Shown in pieces: positions 8,189 to 15,954 of a stretch of DNA of 39,074 bases. Below the pieces are notes generated by a model. The model was given only the letters and a program-made list of their open reading frames with translations. It did no database searches and had not been told where the DNA came from. The translations under genes and the position numbers were made by a program. The DNA is from Bacillota bacterium (GTDB taxonomy: Bacteria; Bacillota; Bacilli; Alicyclobacillales; SLC66), in contig JAKACR010000004.1 in the NCBI GenBank assembly GCA_021821225.1, positions 1 through 39,074 on the forward strand, given 5' to 3'. Position 1 is the stretch's first letter. Every line of letters begins with the position of its first letter.

Positions 8189-9331
8189 TCACGCCCCACA
8201 GCCCCCGAGGACTTCCCCGTAGAGCGCTTCAAGCCGCCCCGCGATCTGCTCCCACGTATAGCGCGACAACACCTTTTGGCGACCGGCCTCTCCCATGCCC
8301 TGGCTGACCTCGCGATCGAGACAGCGGGCGATTGCCCGCGCGAGTCCCCGGGCGTCGCCGGGGTCCGCGAGAAAGCCGTCGCGTCCACTGTCGACCACCG
8401 TCCTCACGCCGGGGAGGTTCGACGCCACCACTGGCGTGCCGCATGCCAGTGACTCCAGCAAAACGACGCCGAACGCCTCCCCCTGCGTGGTGCTCGGCAG
8501 CACGGTCACACGGGCGCTCCGGTACGCGTCGATGAGCCGTTCTGGGGGCACGCTCCCGACAAAGTGCGCCCTTCCCGGCAATCGCTCGTCAGCCGTCGCT
8601 TCAAACGCGGGCCGCAGGTCGCCGTCACCGACAAACAGTCCGTGAACCCCCTCGAGCAGGCTCAGGGCTTCAATCAATACCGTGACGCCCTTGAAAAAAT
8701 GGGCGGTGTCCATCGCGCCCACAAACAGCACGATCGCCGCGTCGTCGGGAATCCCAGGCCACTGCGTCGCGGCTTCTCCGTCTGGCCGCGGGGTGAACCG
8801 GCCTGCGTCAACGCCGTTTGGAATCTCCACCACCCGGCTCAGATCGCGCAGGCTGCGCGACAGCATCGAGTGTTGCGCATAGTCCGCGGAGGTGGCAACG
8901 ACGCGACGCGCCCATTCCAGTTCCAGAGGCTGGACAAGTGCGCTGTACATGCCGAACAAGGATCCCTTCCAGCCTGGGGACAGGAGGTCGTTGTGATACG
9001 TCACGACCAGCGGGGTGGCCGTGGCCCGGGAGGAGGCGACGCAGAGTTCCGCGCCGAAGATATACGGATAATGAAGGTGTATGATGTCAAACCCCTGCAG
9101 TTTAGTCCCAAGTTTCGGCGTAAAGGGAGCGTTCCCGACCCTGAAAATGGCGGGAAGGTAATGGACTGGAAACGGGAATGACAGCGCATCCTTGTCGCGC
9201 GGGACGGCGGTCACCACCTCTACCGCGTGACCGCGCTCATGCAGCCCAAGAACGTGGTGGTACGCCACATTGCCGGTGCCGCCCCAATACGGAGGAAATG
9301 TCGCCGTTACGTGCACAATCTTCAGTGTCAA
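8189..9331 (-). CDS. GT4 family glycosyltransferase
   Basis: A 380-residue GT-B enzyme. It begins LTLKIVHVTATFPPYWGGTG, the classic GT4 opening with a glycine loop. The donor domain begins near VLFVGAMD, and the EX7E motif is in EAFGVVLLESLACGTPVVAS (about residues 284-292), followed by GRDGFLADPGD. The open frame extends to 9457 through a Cys/Arg-rich stretch without meaning; a TTG at 9331 with GGGG nine bases upstream is the likely start and leaves 22 bases after the previous stop. It is the third of three adjacent GT4 genes, all read leftwards, and so probably adds successive sugars of one repeat unit. Specificity is unknown. Confidence 0.87.
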   Translation of the reverse strand: MTLKIVHVTATFPPYWGGTGNVAYHHVLGLHERGHAVEVVTAVPRDKDALSFPFPVHYLPAIFRVGNAPFTPKLGTKLQGFDIIHLHYPYIFGAELCVASSRATATPLVVTYHNDLLSPGWKGSLFGMYSALVQPLELEWARRVVATSADYAQHSMLSRSLRDLSRVVEIPNGVDAGRFTPRPDGEAATQWPGIPDDAAIVLFVGAMDTAHFFKGVTVLIEALSLLEGVHGLFVGDGDLRPAFEATADERLPGRAHFVGSVPPERLIDAYRSARVTVLPSTTQGEAFGVVLLESLACGTPVVASNLPGVRTVVDSGRDGFLADPGDARGLARAIARCLDREVSQGMGEAGRQKVLSRYTWEQIAGRLEALYGEVLGGCGA

Positions 9332-9353
9332 TGTCTTACACCCCGATCCGGAT

Positions 9354-10487
9354 TCAGCGATCCGCGAGAACCCGCTCGTACACCGCCGCCGTCTGCGCCG
9401 CGGTCTCCGTCCAACTGTATTCCCGCACCCTGCGCAATCCCCGCAGCACGAGTTCACCCGTCAATCCCGGCTCGCTGAGCAGCCTTCTCATCGCATCCAC
9501 AATGGCGTCCGTCGAGAACGGATCGACCAACAGCGCGGCGTCCCCGGCGACTTCCGGCAGAACGCTGCGATCAGACGTCAAGACCGGCGCTCCGCATGCC
9601 ATGGCCTCAAGAACGGGCAGCCCGAAGCCCTCCTCCAGGGAAGGAAACGCGAAGATCGCCGCATTTGCGTACAGACTCGCCTGGTCTTGGGCGGACAGGT
9701 AACCGAGGTGCTCGACCCGGGCACCGAGACCCGCCTCTTTCGCCGCCCGCTGCAGCCACTCCACCTGTTCACCGCGCCACCGCCCGCACACGTACAGGTG
9801 CAGGTCCGCATGCTCTGCGGACACGCGGACAAAGGCGGTCCAGAGCCGTTCCACGTTCTTGTGCGCCTCCGCACTGCCGCTGTAGGCGACATAGGGTCCC
9901 GGCGCCGTCGCGAAGCGACCCTCCCCACGCTGCGGGCGGTACAACCCCGTATCAACGCCGAGCGGTATCACGGTCACTCTCTCCCGCGGATAGCCCAGCG
10001 TCGTCACGACGTCGTCCTTGACCCGCTGGCTGATCGCGATCAAGTGGTCGGCTTGGACGAGCTTGCGATGGTAGTACACGCGCCAGCGCAGGTTCGACAG
10101 CAGGGTGGACGGACTCGTTCCGGTCGGCCCGACTCTCAGCCCCGTCAGATCGTACAGTGTCGCCACGGTGCGCCAGCGCGGCGACAGCACGAGGCCATTG
10201 AAATCGGTGGCGTGGAACAGCGTCGGCCGCGCCTGCGTGAGCGTCTGGCGCAGGATCACTTCGTTATACATCCAGTATACCTGCGCCGGCTTGTGGGGAC
10301 GCCACATCGTCACGGAACGCGCACGGACAGCGTCCGATACATCGCGGGCTTCGCCCCGCTCGAGCACGAAGCCCAAGCGGTCGGGTCCAAACTGCCCCAG
10401 GAGTGCGGCGGACAGCTGGCGGGTGTACGTCCCGACCCCGCGCACCCTGTGCTCCGACTGAAGCGGCGTCGCATCGACAATAATCAC
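9354..10487 (-). CDS. GT4 family glycosyltransferase
   Basis: A 377-residue GT4 enzyme beginning VIIVDATPLQSEHRVRGVGT, with the RGVGTY loop characteristic of the mannosyltransferase-B-like subgroup. It contains HLIAISQRVKDD, a GVDTGLYRP hinge and the EX7E donor motif EGFGLPVLEAMACGAPVL (about residues 285-293). GTG at 10487 has AAGGGG eight bases upstream. An alternative GTG at 10511 overlaps the stop of the preceding gene (GTGA) and has AAGGG eleven bases upstream, so either start is possible. It is strongly similar in layout to the next upstream gene (10508), suggesting divergence of an old tandem duplication. The call is firm for family, not for donor sugar. Confidence 0.87.
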   Translation of the reverse strand: MIIVDATPLQSEHRVRGVGTYTRQLSAALLGQFGPDRLGFVLERGEARDVSDAVRARSVTMWRPHKPAQVYWMYNEVILRQTLTQARPTLFHATDFNGLVLSPRWRTVATLYDLTGLRVGPTGTSPSTLLSNLRWRVYYHRKLVQADHLIAISQRVKDDVVTTLGYPRERVTVIPLGVDTGLYRPQRGEGRFATAPGPYVAYSGSAEAHKNVERLWTAFVRVSAEHADLHLYVCGRWRGEQVEWLQRAAKEAGLGARVEHLGYLSAQDQASLYANAAIFAFPSLEEGFGLPVLEAMACGAPVLTSDRSVLPEVAGDAALLVDPFSTDAIVDAMRRLLSEPGLTGELVLRGLRRVREYSWTETAAQTAAVYERVLADR

Positions 10488-10507
10488 CCCATCCACCCCT
10501 TCCCGGT

Positions 10508-11641
10508 TCACGTCGAGAGCAGCCCTTCATAGACGCGCAGCGTCTTCTCGGCGGTGCGCCTCCACTCGAACCTCGCGGCGCGTTCGTAGCCCGCGAGACC
10601 CAGACGCTTCGCAAGCGACGGTTCCCCGAGAACGCTCCCCATGGCGTGTCGCAGGGCCGCCCCGTCCTGCGGATCCACGAGCAGGGCCGCATCCCCCGCC
10701 ACCTCAGGTATGGAAGATGTGTTCGACGAGATCACCGGAACGCCGTGAGCCATGCCCTCGAGCACAGGCAATCCGAATCCCTCGTACAGGGATGGATAGA
10801 TGACGCAGGCCGCATTCGCATACAACACGTGAAGCTGTTCATTGTCCAAGTAGCCCGTCCAGACGACCCTGTGCTGCAGGGCTGTCGCCTGGACCGCCAC
10901 ATCCTCCGGCAGTCGCGACCGCGGACCGGCGAACACGAACAGGACATCGGCTCCGGCACCGACGATGTCGGCGAACGCGGCCAGTGCGCGCGCAACATTC
11001 TTGCGCGGGTTCACACTGCCGACGAACAAAAAGTACTGCCGGTCTATGCGCCACGTGCGCAGTTCAGCGACACGCCCGCGCCAGGCGTCGATCTGTCCGT
11101 CTGTCGGGCGCGCCGTTCCCAGCTCGGTCACGTGCACCTTGCTCTCGGGAACCCGCATGCACCGCACCAGGTCGCGCTTCGCGCACTCGCTGACCGTAAG
11201 AATTGCGTCGGCAGAAGACCTGCTCCAGCGCACACGGGTCTGGAACGTCAGATTCGTCAGCAGCGGCTGAAGGCGCGGGAAGAGAAACGGCACTGCGTCG
11301 TGCACCGTCACGACACGTTTCCATGCGGCCCGCACCGACCCCACAAGAGGAAAAGGCGCGATGCCGCACGGATCGTGCAGGATGTCCAGCCTGAGCGTCC
11401 GGGCCGCACCTTCCAGGACACCCGCGCCCGCCGTCAGAGCGACCGGCAGTCTGGCAAGGGACGGGACCGCAAACTGCTCGAACTCCCTGTACATCGCAAG
11501 CTGTGAATCTGGATAGGGGTTCAACAGCACAATCTCGACGTCGGCCGCCAGTCGACGAAGGTTATTGAGCAGTTCAACCGTATAGCGTCCGATTCCCGTC
11601 AACTGCTCATTCATGCCGTAGGTGAAGACGCCCACCCGCAC
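10508..11641 (-). CDS. GT4 family glycosyltransferase
   Basis: A 377-residue GT4 enzyme. GTG 11641 is preceded by AGGAGG with seven bases spacing, so the start is secure. The N-terminus MRVGVFTYGMNEQLTGIGRY has the TGIGRYT loop of the same GT4 subgroup as its neighbour. FVGSVNPRKNVARALAAF marks the donor domain (V(G)S..PRKN is typical), and EGFGLPVLEGMAHGVPVI gives EX7E near residues 285-293. Its stop overlaps the possible upstream GTG of the 9354 gene. It is the first of three tandem glycosyltransferases, 103 bases downstream of the DUF218 gene, and probably part of the same transcript. Confidence 0.88.
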   Translation of the reverse strand: MRVGVFTYGMNEQLTGIGRYTVELLNNLRRLAADVEIVLLNPYPDSQLAMYREFEQFAVPSLARLPVALTAGAGVLEGAARTLRLDILHDPCGIAPFPLVGSVRAAWKRVVTVHDAVPFLFPRLQPLLTNLTFQTRVRWSRSSADAILTVSECAKRDLVRCMRVPESKVHVTELGTARPTDGQIDAWRGRVAELRTWRIDRQYFLFVGSVNPRKNVARALAAFADIVGAGADVLFVFAGPRSRLPEDVAVQATALQHRVVWTGYLDNEQLHVLYANAACVIYPSLYEGFGLPVLEGMAHGVPVISSNTSSIPEVAGDAALLVDPQDGAALRHAMGSVLGEPSLAKRLGLAGYERAARFEWRRTAEKTLRVYEGLLST

Positions 11642-11744
11642 TCCTGTTCCTCCTCGCGCACTTCGTTGTCGCCCATTCCTTCACGGCCGCCCGCACAAGA
11701 AAACCTGCCGCCGCGGTCCGCGCAGGATGACCAGTGCTCACTCG

Positions 11745-12353
11745 TCAGGTGGTCGGCGAATGCCGCAGACGCAGGACCATGTCGACAATGACCGTGTATG
11801 CGATCTTCGCATATTCGGACAGCGTGATCGCCCGCCCGGCGGCCGTCGTCCACCATGTGGCGGGGTGAAACCCCGCGTAAGGCGACGAACAGTACACCAG
11901 ACGGATTCCCTGGCCGAAAAACACGTAAGAAAAATCCGCCCAGGCCCTTCTCATGTGAAAGGTCGAACTGACGACGATCGCGGAGGTCAAGTGATGCGCC
12001 TTCATCACCTGAAGTGTGTACAAGGCGTTTTGAAAGGTGGTCAGGGAGCGGTTGTCCAACAGGATCCGGTCGGACGGAACACCGCGTTCCACCGCCTGTT
12101 GCCTCATGTGCTGCGCCTGATCCTGCCACGGACTGTACACCGCCCCGCCGGACATCAGCAGACGCGGCGCATACCCCTTCCGATAGAGCTCCACCGCCTT
12201 CGCGACGCGCGCTGGCGGTCCGCCGCCGAGCACCACGATCACGTCCGACCCGACGGGCGCCTGATTCAATGCCAAAAAGTCGCCCGCGAACAGGAACACC
12301 AAGACAAGGAGGCAGATCGGCGCCGCCAGCCACAACATCCTCTTTCCATGCAT
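11745..12353 (-). CDS. DUF218 (YdcF/SanA/ElyC-like) membrane-anchored protein
   Basis: A 202-residue protein with one N-terminal transmembrane helix (about residues 6-24) and a DUF218 domain. The domain shows its usual blocks: DVIVVLGGGPPARVAKAVEL, YRKGYAPRLLMSGG, ERGVPSDRILLDNRSLTTFQ and VVSSTFHMRRA. Family members (YdcF, SanA, ElyC) are linked to envelope or polysaccharide biogenesis, but no reaction is established. I start at ATG 12353 because AGGGG lies eight bases upstream; an in-frame ATG at 12389 lacks a good site. It is divergent from the secreted protein gene at 12529 and probably heads the five-gene leftward group ending with a flippase. Confidence 0.85.
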   Translation of the reverse strand: MHGKRMLWLAAPICLLVLVFLFAGDFLALNQAPVGSDVIVVLGGGPPARVAKAVELYRKGYAPRLLMSGGAVYSPWQDQAQHMRQQAVERGVPSDRILLDNRSLTTFQNALYTLQVMKAHHLTSAIVVSSTFHMRRAWADFSYVFFGQGIRLVYCSSPYAGFHPATWWTTAAGRAITLSEYAKIAYTVIVDMVLRLRHSPTT

Positions 12354-12434
12354 CTTTCGCGCCCCTCGCAACCCCTCAAACAAGAGCATACACGTCCTTG
12401 AGCCAGAAGTAATAGAACATAGAAAAAATCCTTC

Positions 12435-12448
12435 TAAAGATTTCTTTA
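12435..12448. promoter_or_regulatory. TAAAGATTTCTTTA dyad, candidate operator
   Basis: A perfect 6-2-6 inverted repeat (TAAAGA, TT, TCTTTA) in the AT-rich gap between the divergent DUF218 and secreted-protein genes. It ends 21 bases upstream of the -35 of the 12529 promoter. The same dyad with AA in the centre occurs at 28771-28784, and the flanking bases CTAAAGA..TCTTTAACT also agree. It could be a site for a shared regulator; no regulator is identified. Confidence 0.45.
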
Positions 12449-12469
12449 ACTATCTTTGGAAGATATTTG

Positions 12470-12498
12470 TTGCTATACCCCGCTTCTCACGTTACGAT
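12470..12498 (+). promoter_or_regulatory. Sigma-A-like promoter of the 12529 gene
   Basis: TTGCTA (12470-12475) and TACGAT (12493-12498) are separated by 17 bases, 30 bases before the ATG. The ribosome binding site is an unusual run of seven G residues just upstream of the start. Confidence 0.55.
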
Positions 12499-12528
12499 AT
12501 TCATGATAATCAAGCTAGGGGGGGTACT

Positions 12529-13260
12529 ATGGCACACCGTCTTTTCCGCACCGCCGTCTTTGTCGGTTCGGCGATGGCGTTGACCGGAGGTTCACTGATG
12601 TTCGGGACAAGCGCATTTGCGTCCACACCCATTCCGAACGATGTGCACTTTCTGATCACCGGCATCTCGTCACCGGTGTCCACTGCTGCGGGGGGCAGTA
12701 ACATCGCGGTCACGGTTTCGGTCTACGAGGCGAACGCGGACGTCATCGGGACCTCACAGTTGGAGGACCAGCACTCTTTGCCGGCCGCATTTCCGTTCAC
12801 CTTCACGCCGCAGGGCGGCGCGCCCGTGACGGAAACGGGCGTCATGACCACCGGTGCAAGTGGGTTGAATCCACAGGTTCCACAACCGGGAAACCAGTGG
12901 ACCTATACGTACATGGTGCCAACACCCGCTGTGGCCCAGAACACGAACTACACGGTTTCCGGCGGTTCAGGACAAGTGCCGGCAAACCTGACGGATGCAC
13001 AGTTGGCGAACTATCCGCCGTTCATGATTCACTGGTCAGCCAACACATCCTCGTCCTACGGCCAGAACGGGAAGCTGTCCGTGAACCAGTGGCAGGACAC
13101 GGATGATCCCATCTTCGGATCGGCGTCGTTGCAGGTGCAGCTCACCCCTCCGCCCACGAACAATATGCCTGAGGTGCCGTTTGCAGCTGCACTCCCGGCC
13201 CTGCTCGCGGTCGGCGGTCTGGGATACGCGGTCCGCAGGGCACGTCGCGGCAAGAAGTAG
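12529..13260 (+). CDS. Secreted protein with C-terminal PEVP-TM-Arg anchor, paralogue of the 4354 gene
   Basis: A 243-residue exported protein of unknown family. A signal peptide covers residues 1-31 (cleavage after AFA). The mature domain shares DQHSLPAAFPFTF, LNPQVP, WTYTYMVPTPA, IHWSANTSSSYG and QDTDDPIFG blocks with the protein at 4354, so the two are paralogues. The end is different: NNMPEVPFAAALPALLAVGG, a short hydrophobic helix (about 215-232) and the basic tail RRARRGKK. The order motif, helix, Arg cluster is that of C-terminal sorting signals (LPXTG or PEP-CTERM type), though PEVP is not a standard sortase box. ATG follows a G-rich ribosome binding site. It stands alone and is followed by a strong hairpin. 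It may be a wall- or membrane-anchored surface protein. No sortase or exosortase is in the window. Confidence 0.8.
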   Translation: MAHRLFRTAVFVGSAMALTGGSLMFGTSAFASTPIPNDVHFLITGISSPVSTAAGGSNIAVTVSVYEANADVIGTSQLEDQHSLPAAFPFTFTPQGGAPVTETGVMTTGASGLNPQVPQPGNQWTYTYMVPTPAVAQNTNYTVSGGSGQVPANLTDAQLANYPPFMIHWSANTSSSYGQNGKLSVNQWQDTDDPIFGSASLQVQLTPPPTNNMPEVPFAAALPALLAVGGLGYAVRRARRGKK

Positions 13261-13329
13261 TTCGTTCGCAAAGAGAAAATGAACCCTACTTCCGTGGTCG
13301 AGACGCATCATAGAGTCTCCACTCGCACT

Positions 13330-13366
13330 CTTCGAAGGCGCCCGGTGTGACCGGGCGCCTTCGAAG
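13330..13366. terminator. Strong bidirectional hairpin between convergent genes
   Basis: A perfect 16-base-pair stem (13330-13345 against 13351-13366) with a TGTGA loop lies between the stop of the plus-strand 12529 gene and the stop of the minus-strand GT2 gene at 13454. It lacks a clear T-tract on either side, but its strength and place suggest it ends transcription from both directions, including the long leftward gene train. Confidence 0.65.
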
Positions 13367-13453
13367 TCAAAATCGTCCCCATTGACAGTTACGTGCTGGA
13401 AGCTTGACCATAGCGCTTCCTGGCCGGGGTCTTTCTTGTACCGCGAAAAAATC

Positions 13454-14551
13454 TCACCACTTGGTGCTTCCTCGCGCGGCACCCACCGCTGCCAGGATGC
13501 CCGCGGCAGCATCTCCGATGAATGTCTTCGTAATTCCCATGAGGCGCACCGGTATCCCCGCTGCCGCGCAGTACCTGGTTCGGTTGAGGATGGAGTGCAG
13601 GAACAGAAGGCAAAAGACCGACCACAGAAAATGCCACGCGACCCCCGCCAATAGAAGCGCTGGATACAGAAATGAGAGGGCAATTGTGAGATAAACGGAA
13701 CGCACCTCGCGATAGCATCCATAGCGGCGCCCCAAAGTGACGACATTTCTCAGCCACCGGCTGCGTCTCTTGATGTAGGTCCGCAAATAATGTGAGAATT
13801 CCGTCTCAATCTCGGCATTCTTGACATGTTTGATCGCAAAACCTGCTGCCACAAGTTGCTTGGCAAGCGTGTAGTCGGTGCCGCTCGGCGCCGCCGCCGA
13901 GAAACTTCCCGTTGTTTCGACTGCGGATCTCTTCAACAGAGTGTTCGCGCCGAGGATACCCGCCACGTAATCACCGGCTCTGATTTGGCCATAGCGCTCG
14001 ATACCCCACTGTGCGCAAACGAAGGCCTCCTGACGTTGCTCCATCAAGGGTGACATGCCTCCGGTGACGCACTCCGCTCCTCCTTCGGATAGAGCAAACA
14101 TCATCGCTGTCACACATTCGGGCGACAGCCTGCTATCGACGTCCGTAAGGTATATCCACTCACCGTCGGCGTGGGGTAGACCGGCGCGCAGGGCGCCCTG
14201 TTTCCCCATGCCGGCAACCTGTTCGAGAACGACGACATCGCTGGATGACATCGCCAAGGCATCCGCATATCCGCCGTCCGGTCCGCCGATACAGATGACG
14301 AGCTGTCGGTCGATACTGCCCAAAGAATAGAATGACTCGAGGAACGGACGGATGTCGTGCTTGGCATTCCATCCCGCCACGAGAAACGTGACCCTCGGAA
14401 ACACCCAGTTGCCAGAGCCTGGGGCGTCCACCCGAATACCCTGCAGGGAACGGCCTGCGACGCGCGTCGTCCGACGGAGAGTGACGACTATGCGCAACGC
14501 GTGATAGGCAAGGAATAGAGCGAACGCGACCGCAACCAGAAGATCAAGCAT
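13454..14551 (-). CDS. GT2 membrane glycosyltransferase (hyaluronan/cellulose-synthase-like)
   Basis: A 365-residue membrane GT2 enzyme. One N-terminal helix (about residues 3-22) precedes a GT-A domain with FLVAGWNAKHDI, GMGKQGALRAGL, the metal-binding TDVDSRL, a GTDYTLAKQL block and RRSRWLR, which stands where processive synthases have Q(Q/R)xRW. Two to three hydrophobic segments follow at the C-terminus. This layout fits processive or semi-processive polymer synthases, but the Gln of the QxxRW motif is replaced. ATG 14551 has AGGGG seven bases upstream; a TTG at 14587 overlapping the preceding stop is an alternative. It is the last gene of the long leftward train, before a strong hairpin. 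Confidence 0.82.
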   Translation of the reverse strand: MLDLLVAVAFALFLAYHALRIVVTLRRTTRVAGRSLQGIRVDAPGSGNWVFPRVTFLVAGWNAKHDIRPFLESFYSLGSIDRQLVICIGGPDGGYADALAMSSSDVVVLEQVAGMGKQGALRAGLPHADGEWIYLTDVDSRLSPECVTAMMFALSEGGAECVTGGMSPLMEQRQEAFVCAQWGIERYGQIRAGDYVAGILGANTLLKRSAVETTGSFSAAAPSGTDYTLAKQLVAAGFAIKHVKNAEIETEFSHYLRTYIKRRSRWLRNVVTLGRRYGCYREVRSVYLTIALSFLYPALLLAGVAWHFLWSVFCLLFLHSILNRTRYCAAAGIPVRLMGITKTFIGDAAAGILAAVGAARGSTKW

Positions 14552-14583
14552 GGCAAGACCCCTCCCCCAGGCCACGAACTCAG

Positions 14584-15891
14584 TCAATTGGATCCGAGCC
14601 CAACCACCTCTGTGCGCGCAGAGTGGGATCCGTCCCCCAAGCGTACGACATGGACGGGAATGCCAGCAAAGATGTTTCTGGTGTCAAAGATGCGTCGCGC
14701 CCGCCGGGCGATGTCCGCTAGGTCGTATGAAGAGTGCTTCACCAAGGCCACCACGCAGTCGTAGTCGCCAATGCGGTCGACAGGCACATTCTCAAAGACC
14801 CTACCGCGTACCGTCATGCTGGGTACAAATGGATCATGATAAGCCACTTCAAGACGCTCCTCAAGCAAGAGTTCGAGCACCTCGTGACTGGGGGACTCCC
14901 TGTAGTCAGCGACATCGGCCTTGTACGTCATTCCCAGCAGCAGAACCCTGGCGGTCGGGACCGCGACGCCGCTTGAGCCGAGCAGCCTTACGATCCGGTC
15001 GACGACATGACGCGGCATATTGTTGTTGATATCGACCGCCGTTTCGATAAAGCGCGAAAAAAAGTTGACCGATTTCGCCTTCCATGAGAGATAGAGTGGA
15101 TCCAACGGAATGCAGTGACCTCCGATTCCCGGTCCGGGATAGAACGGCATAAAACCGAAGGGTTTTGTCTTGGCGGCATCGATCACCTCCCAGACGTCAA
15201 TCCCGAGCCGCTCACACATGATTGCCAACTCGTTGACAAAGCCGATATTGATGGCCCTGAAGGTGTTCTCCAACAGCTTTGTCAACTCCGCGCTGCGCGT
15301 CCCCGAGACGCGTACGACGCGGTCTACAAATGTGGCGTAATAGTCGCCGATGACCTCAAGTGATCGGGCGTCGTCAGCACCCACCACCTTCGGCGTCGAC
15401 GCCGTATCAAAGGTCGGATTGCCCGGATCCACGCGCTCGGGAGAATATCCAAGGAAAAAGTCCTCACCCGCCCGCAGGCCGCTCACCTCCAGCATGGGTC
15501 GCACGAGGTCGGCAGTGGTTCCTGGATAAGTCGTGCTCTCCAAGATGACTGCCTGTCCGGGCCTGAGCCGCCGCGCGATCTCTTCCACGGCCGAGCGCAC
15601 GAAGACCAGATCCGGTGTCTTCATTCCATCGAGCGGAGTCGGGACACATATACTGATGAAATCCGCCTCGTCGAGCAGACCAAAGTCGGCTGTAATCCGC
15701 GCCCCTCCTTCCTCAACCAATTTCAGGGCGCGTTCTCCGTATCGACGTTCCAATTCAAACCTGCCTGACAAGATGGCGTCGACCTTGGCGGGATTGGCGT
15801 CAATGCCTATGGCACGATGCCCACTCTCCCCAAGGTGGACCAGAAGAGGCAACCCGACGTAACCCAGCCCCACTACAGCCCCAACTGCCAT
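14584..15891 (-). CDS. UDP-N-acetylhexosamine-type 6-dehydrogenase (WbpA-like nucleotide sugar dehydrogenase)
   Basis: A 435-residue enzyme of the UDP-glucose/GDP-mannose dehydrogenase family, which oxidises C6 of a nucleotide sugar to the acid in two NAD steps. The Rossmann motif GLGYVGLP is at residues 8-15, STTYPGTT and YSPERVDPG are the expected substrate blocks, ELTKLLENTFRAINIGFVNE is the central helix, and the catalytic Cys is C260 in PGPGIGGHCIPLDPLYLSWK. That block matches WbpA-type UDP-GlcNAc dehydrogenases, unlike UDP-glucose dehydrogenases, which have FGGSCFPKD. ATG 15891 has AGGGG nine bases upstream; an in-frame ATG at 15939 is less supported. It implies an N-acetylated uronic acid in the glycan. 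Substrate choice between UDP-GlcNAc and relatives is inference. Confidence 0.88.
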   Translation of the reverse strand: MAVGAVVGLGYVGLPLLVHLGESGHRAIGIDANPAKVDAILSGRFELERRYGERALKLVEEGGARITADFGLLDEADFISICVPTPLDGMKTPDLVFVRSAVEEIARRLRPGQAVILESTTYPGTTADLVRPMLEVSGLRAGEDFFLGYSPERVDPGNPTFDTASTPKVVGADDARSLEVIGDYYATFVDRVVRVSGTRSAELTKLLENTFRAINIGFVNELAIMCERLGIDVWEVIDAAKTKPFGFMPFYPGPGIGGHCIPLDPLYLSWKAKSVNFFSRFIETAVDINNNMPRHVVDRIVRLLGSSGVAVPTARVLLLGMTYKADVADYRESPSHEVLELLLEERLEVAYHDPFVPSMTVRGRVFENVPVDRIGDYDCVVALVKHSSYDLADIARRARRIFDTRNIFAGIPVHVVRLGDGSHSARTEVVGLGSN

Positions 15892-15954
15892 GCATGTAAT
15901 CCCCTCTCCAGAATTTGATGGTGCCGTGTTCCATTTCATAGGCTGCCAGGCGGT

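Noticed and set aside
8095..8388. N-terminal extension of the flippase
   Set aside because: Ninety-eight extra residues of Arg/Gly-rich sequence, overlapping the end of the neighbouring GT4 gene; GTG 8094 with GGGGG upstream is better.
14584..15891. UDP-glucose 6-dehydrogenase (Ugd/TuaD) as the dehydrogenase
   Set aside because: The catalytic block reads GIGGHCIPLDPLYLSWK, which is the WbpA type, not FGGSCFPKD.
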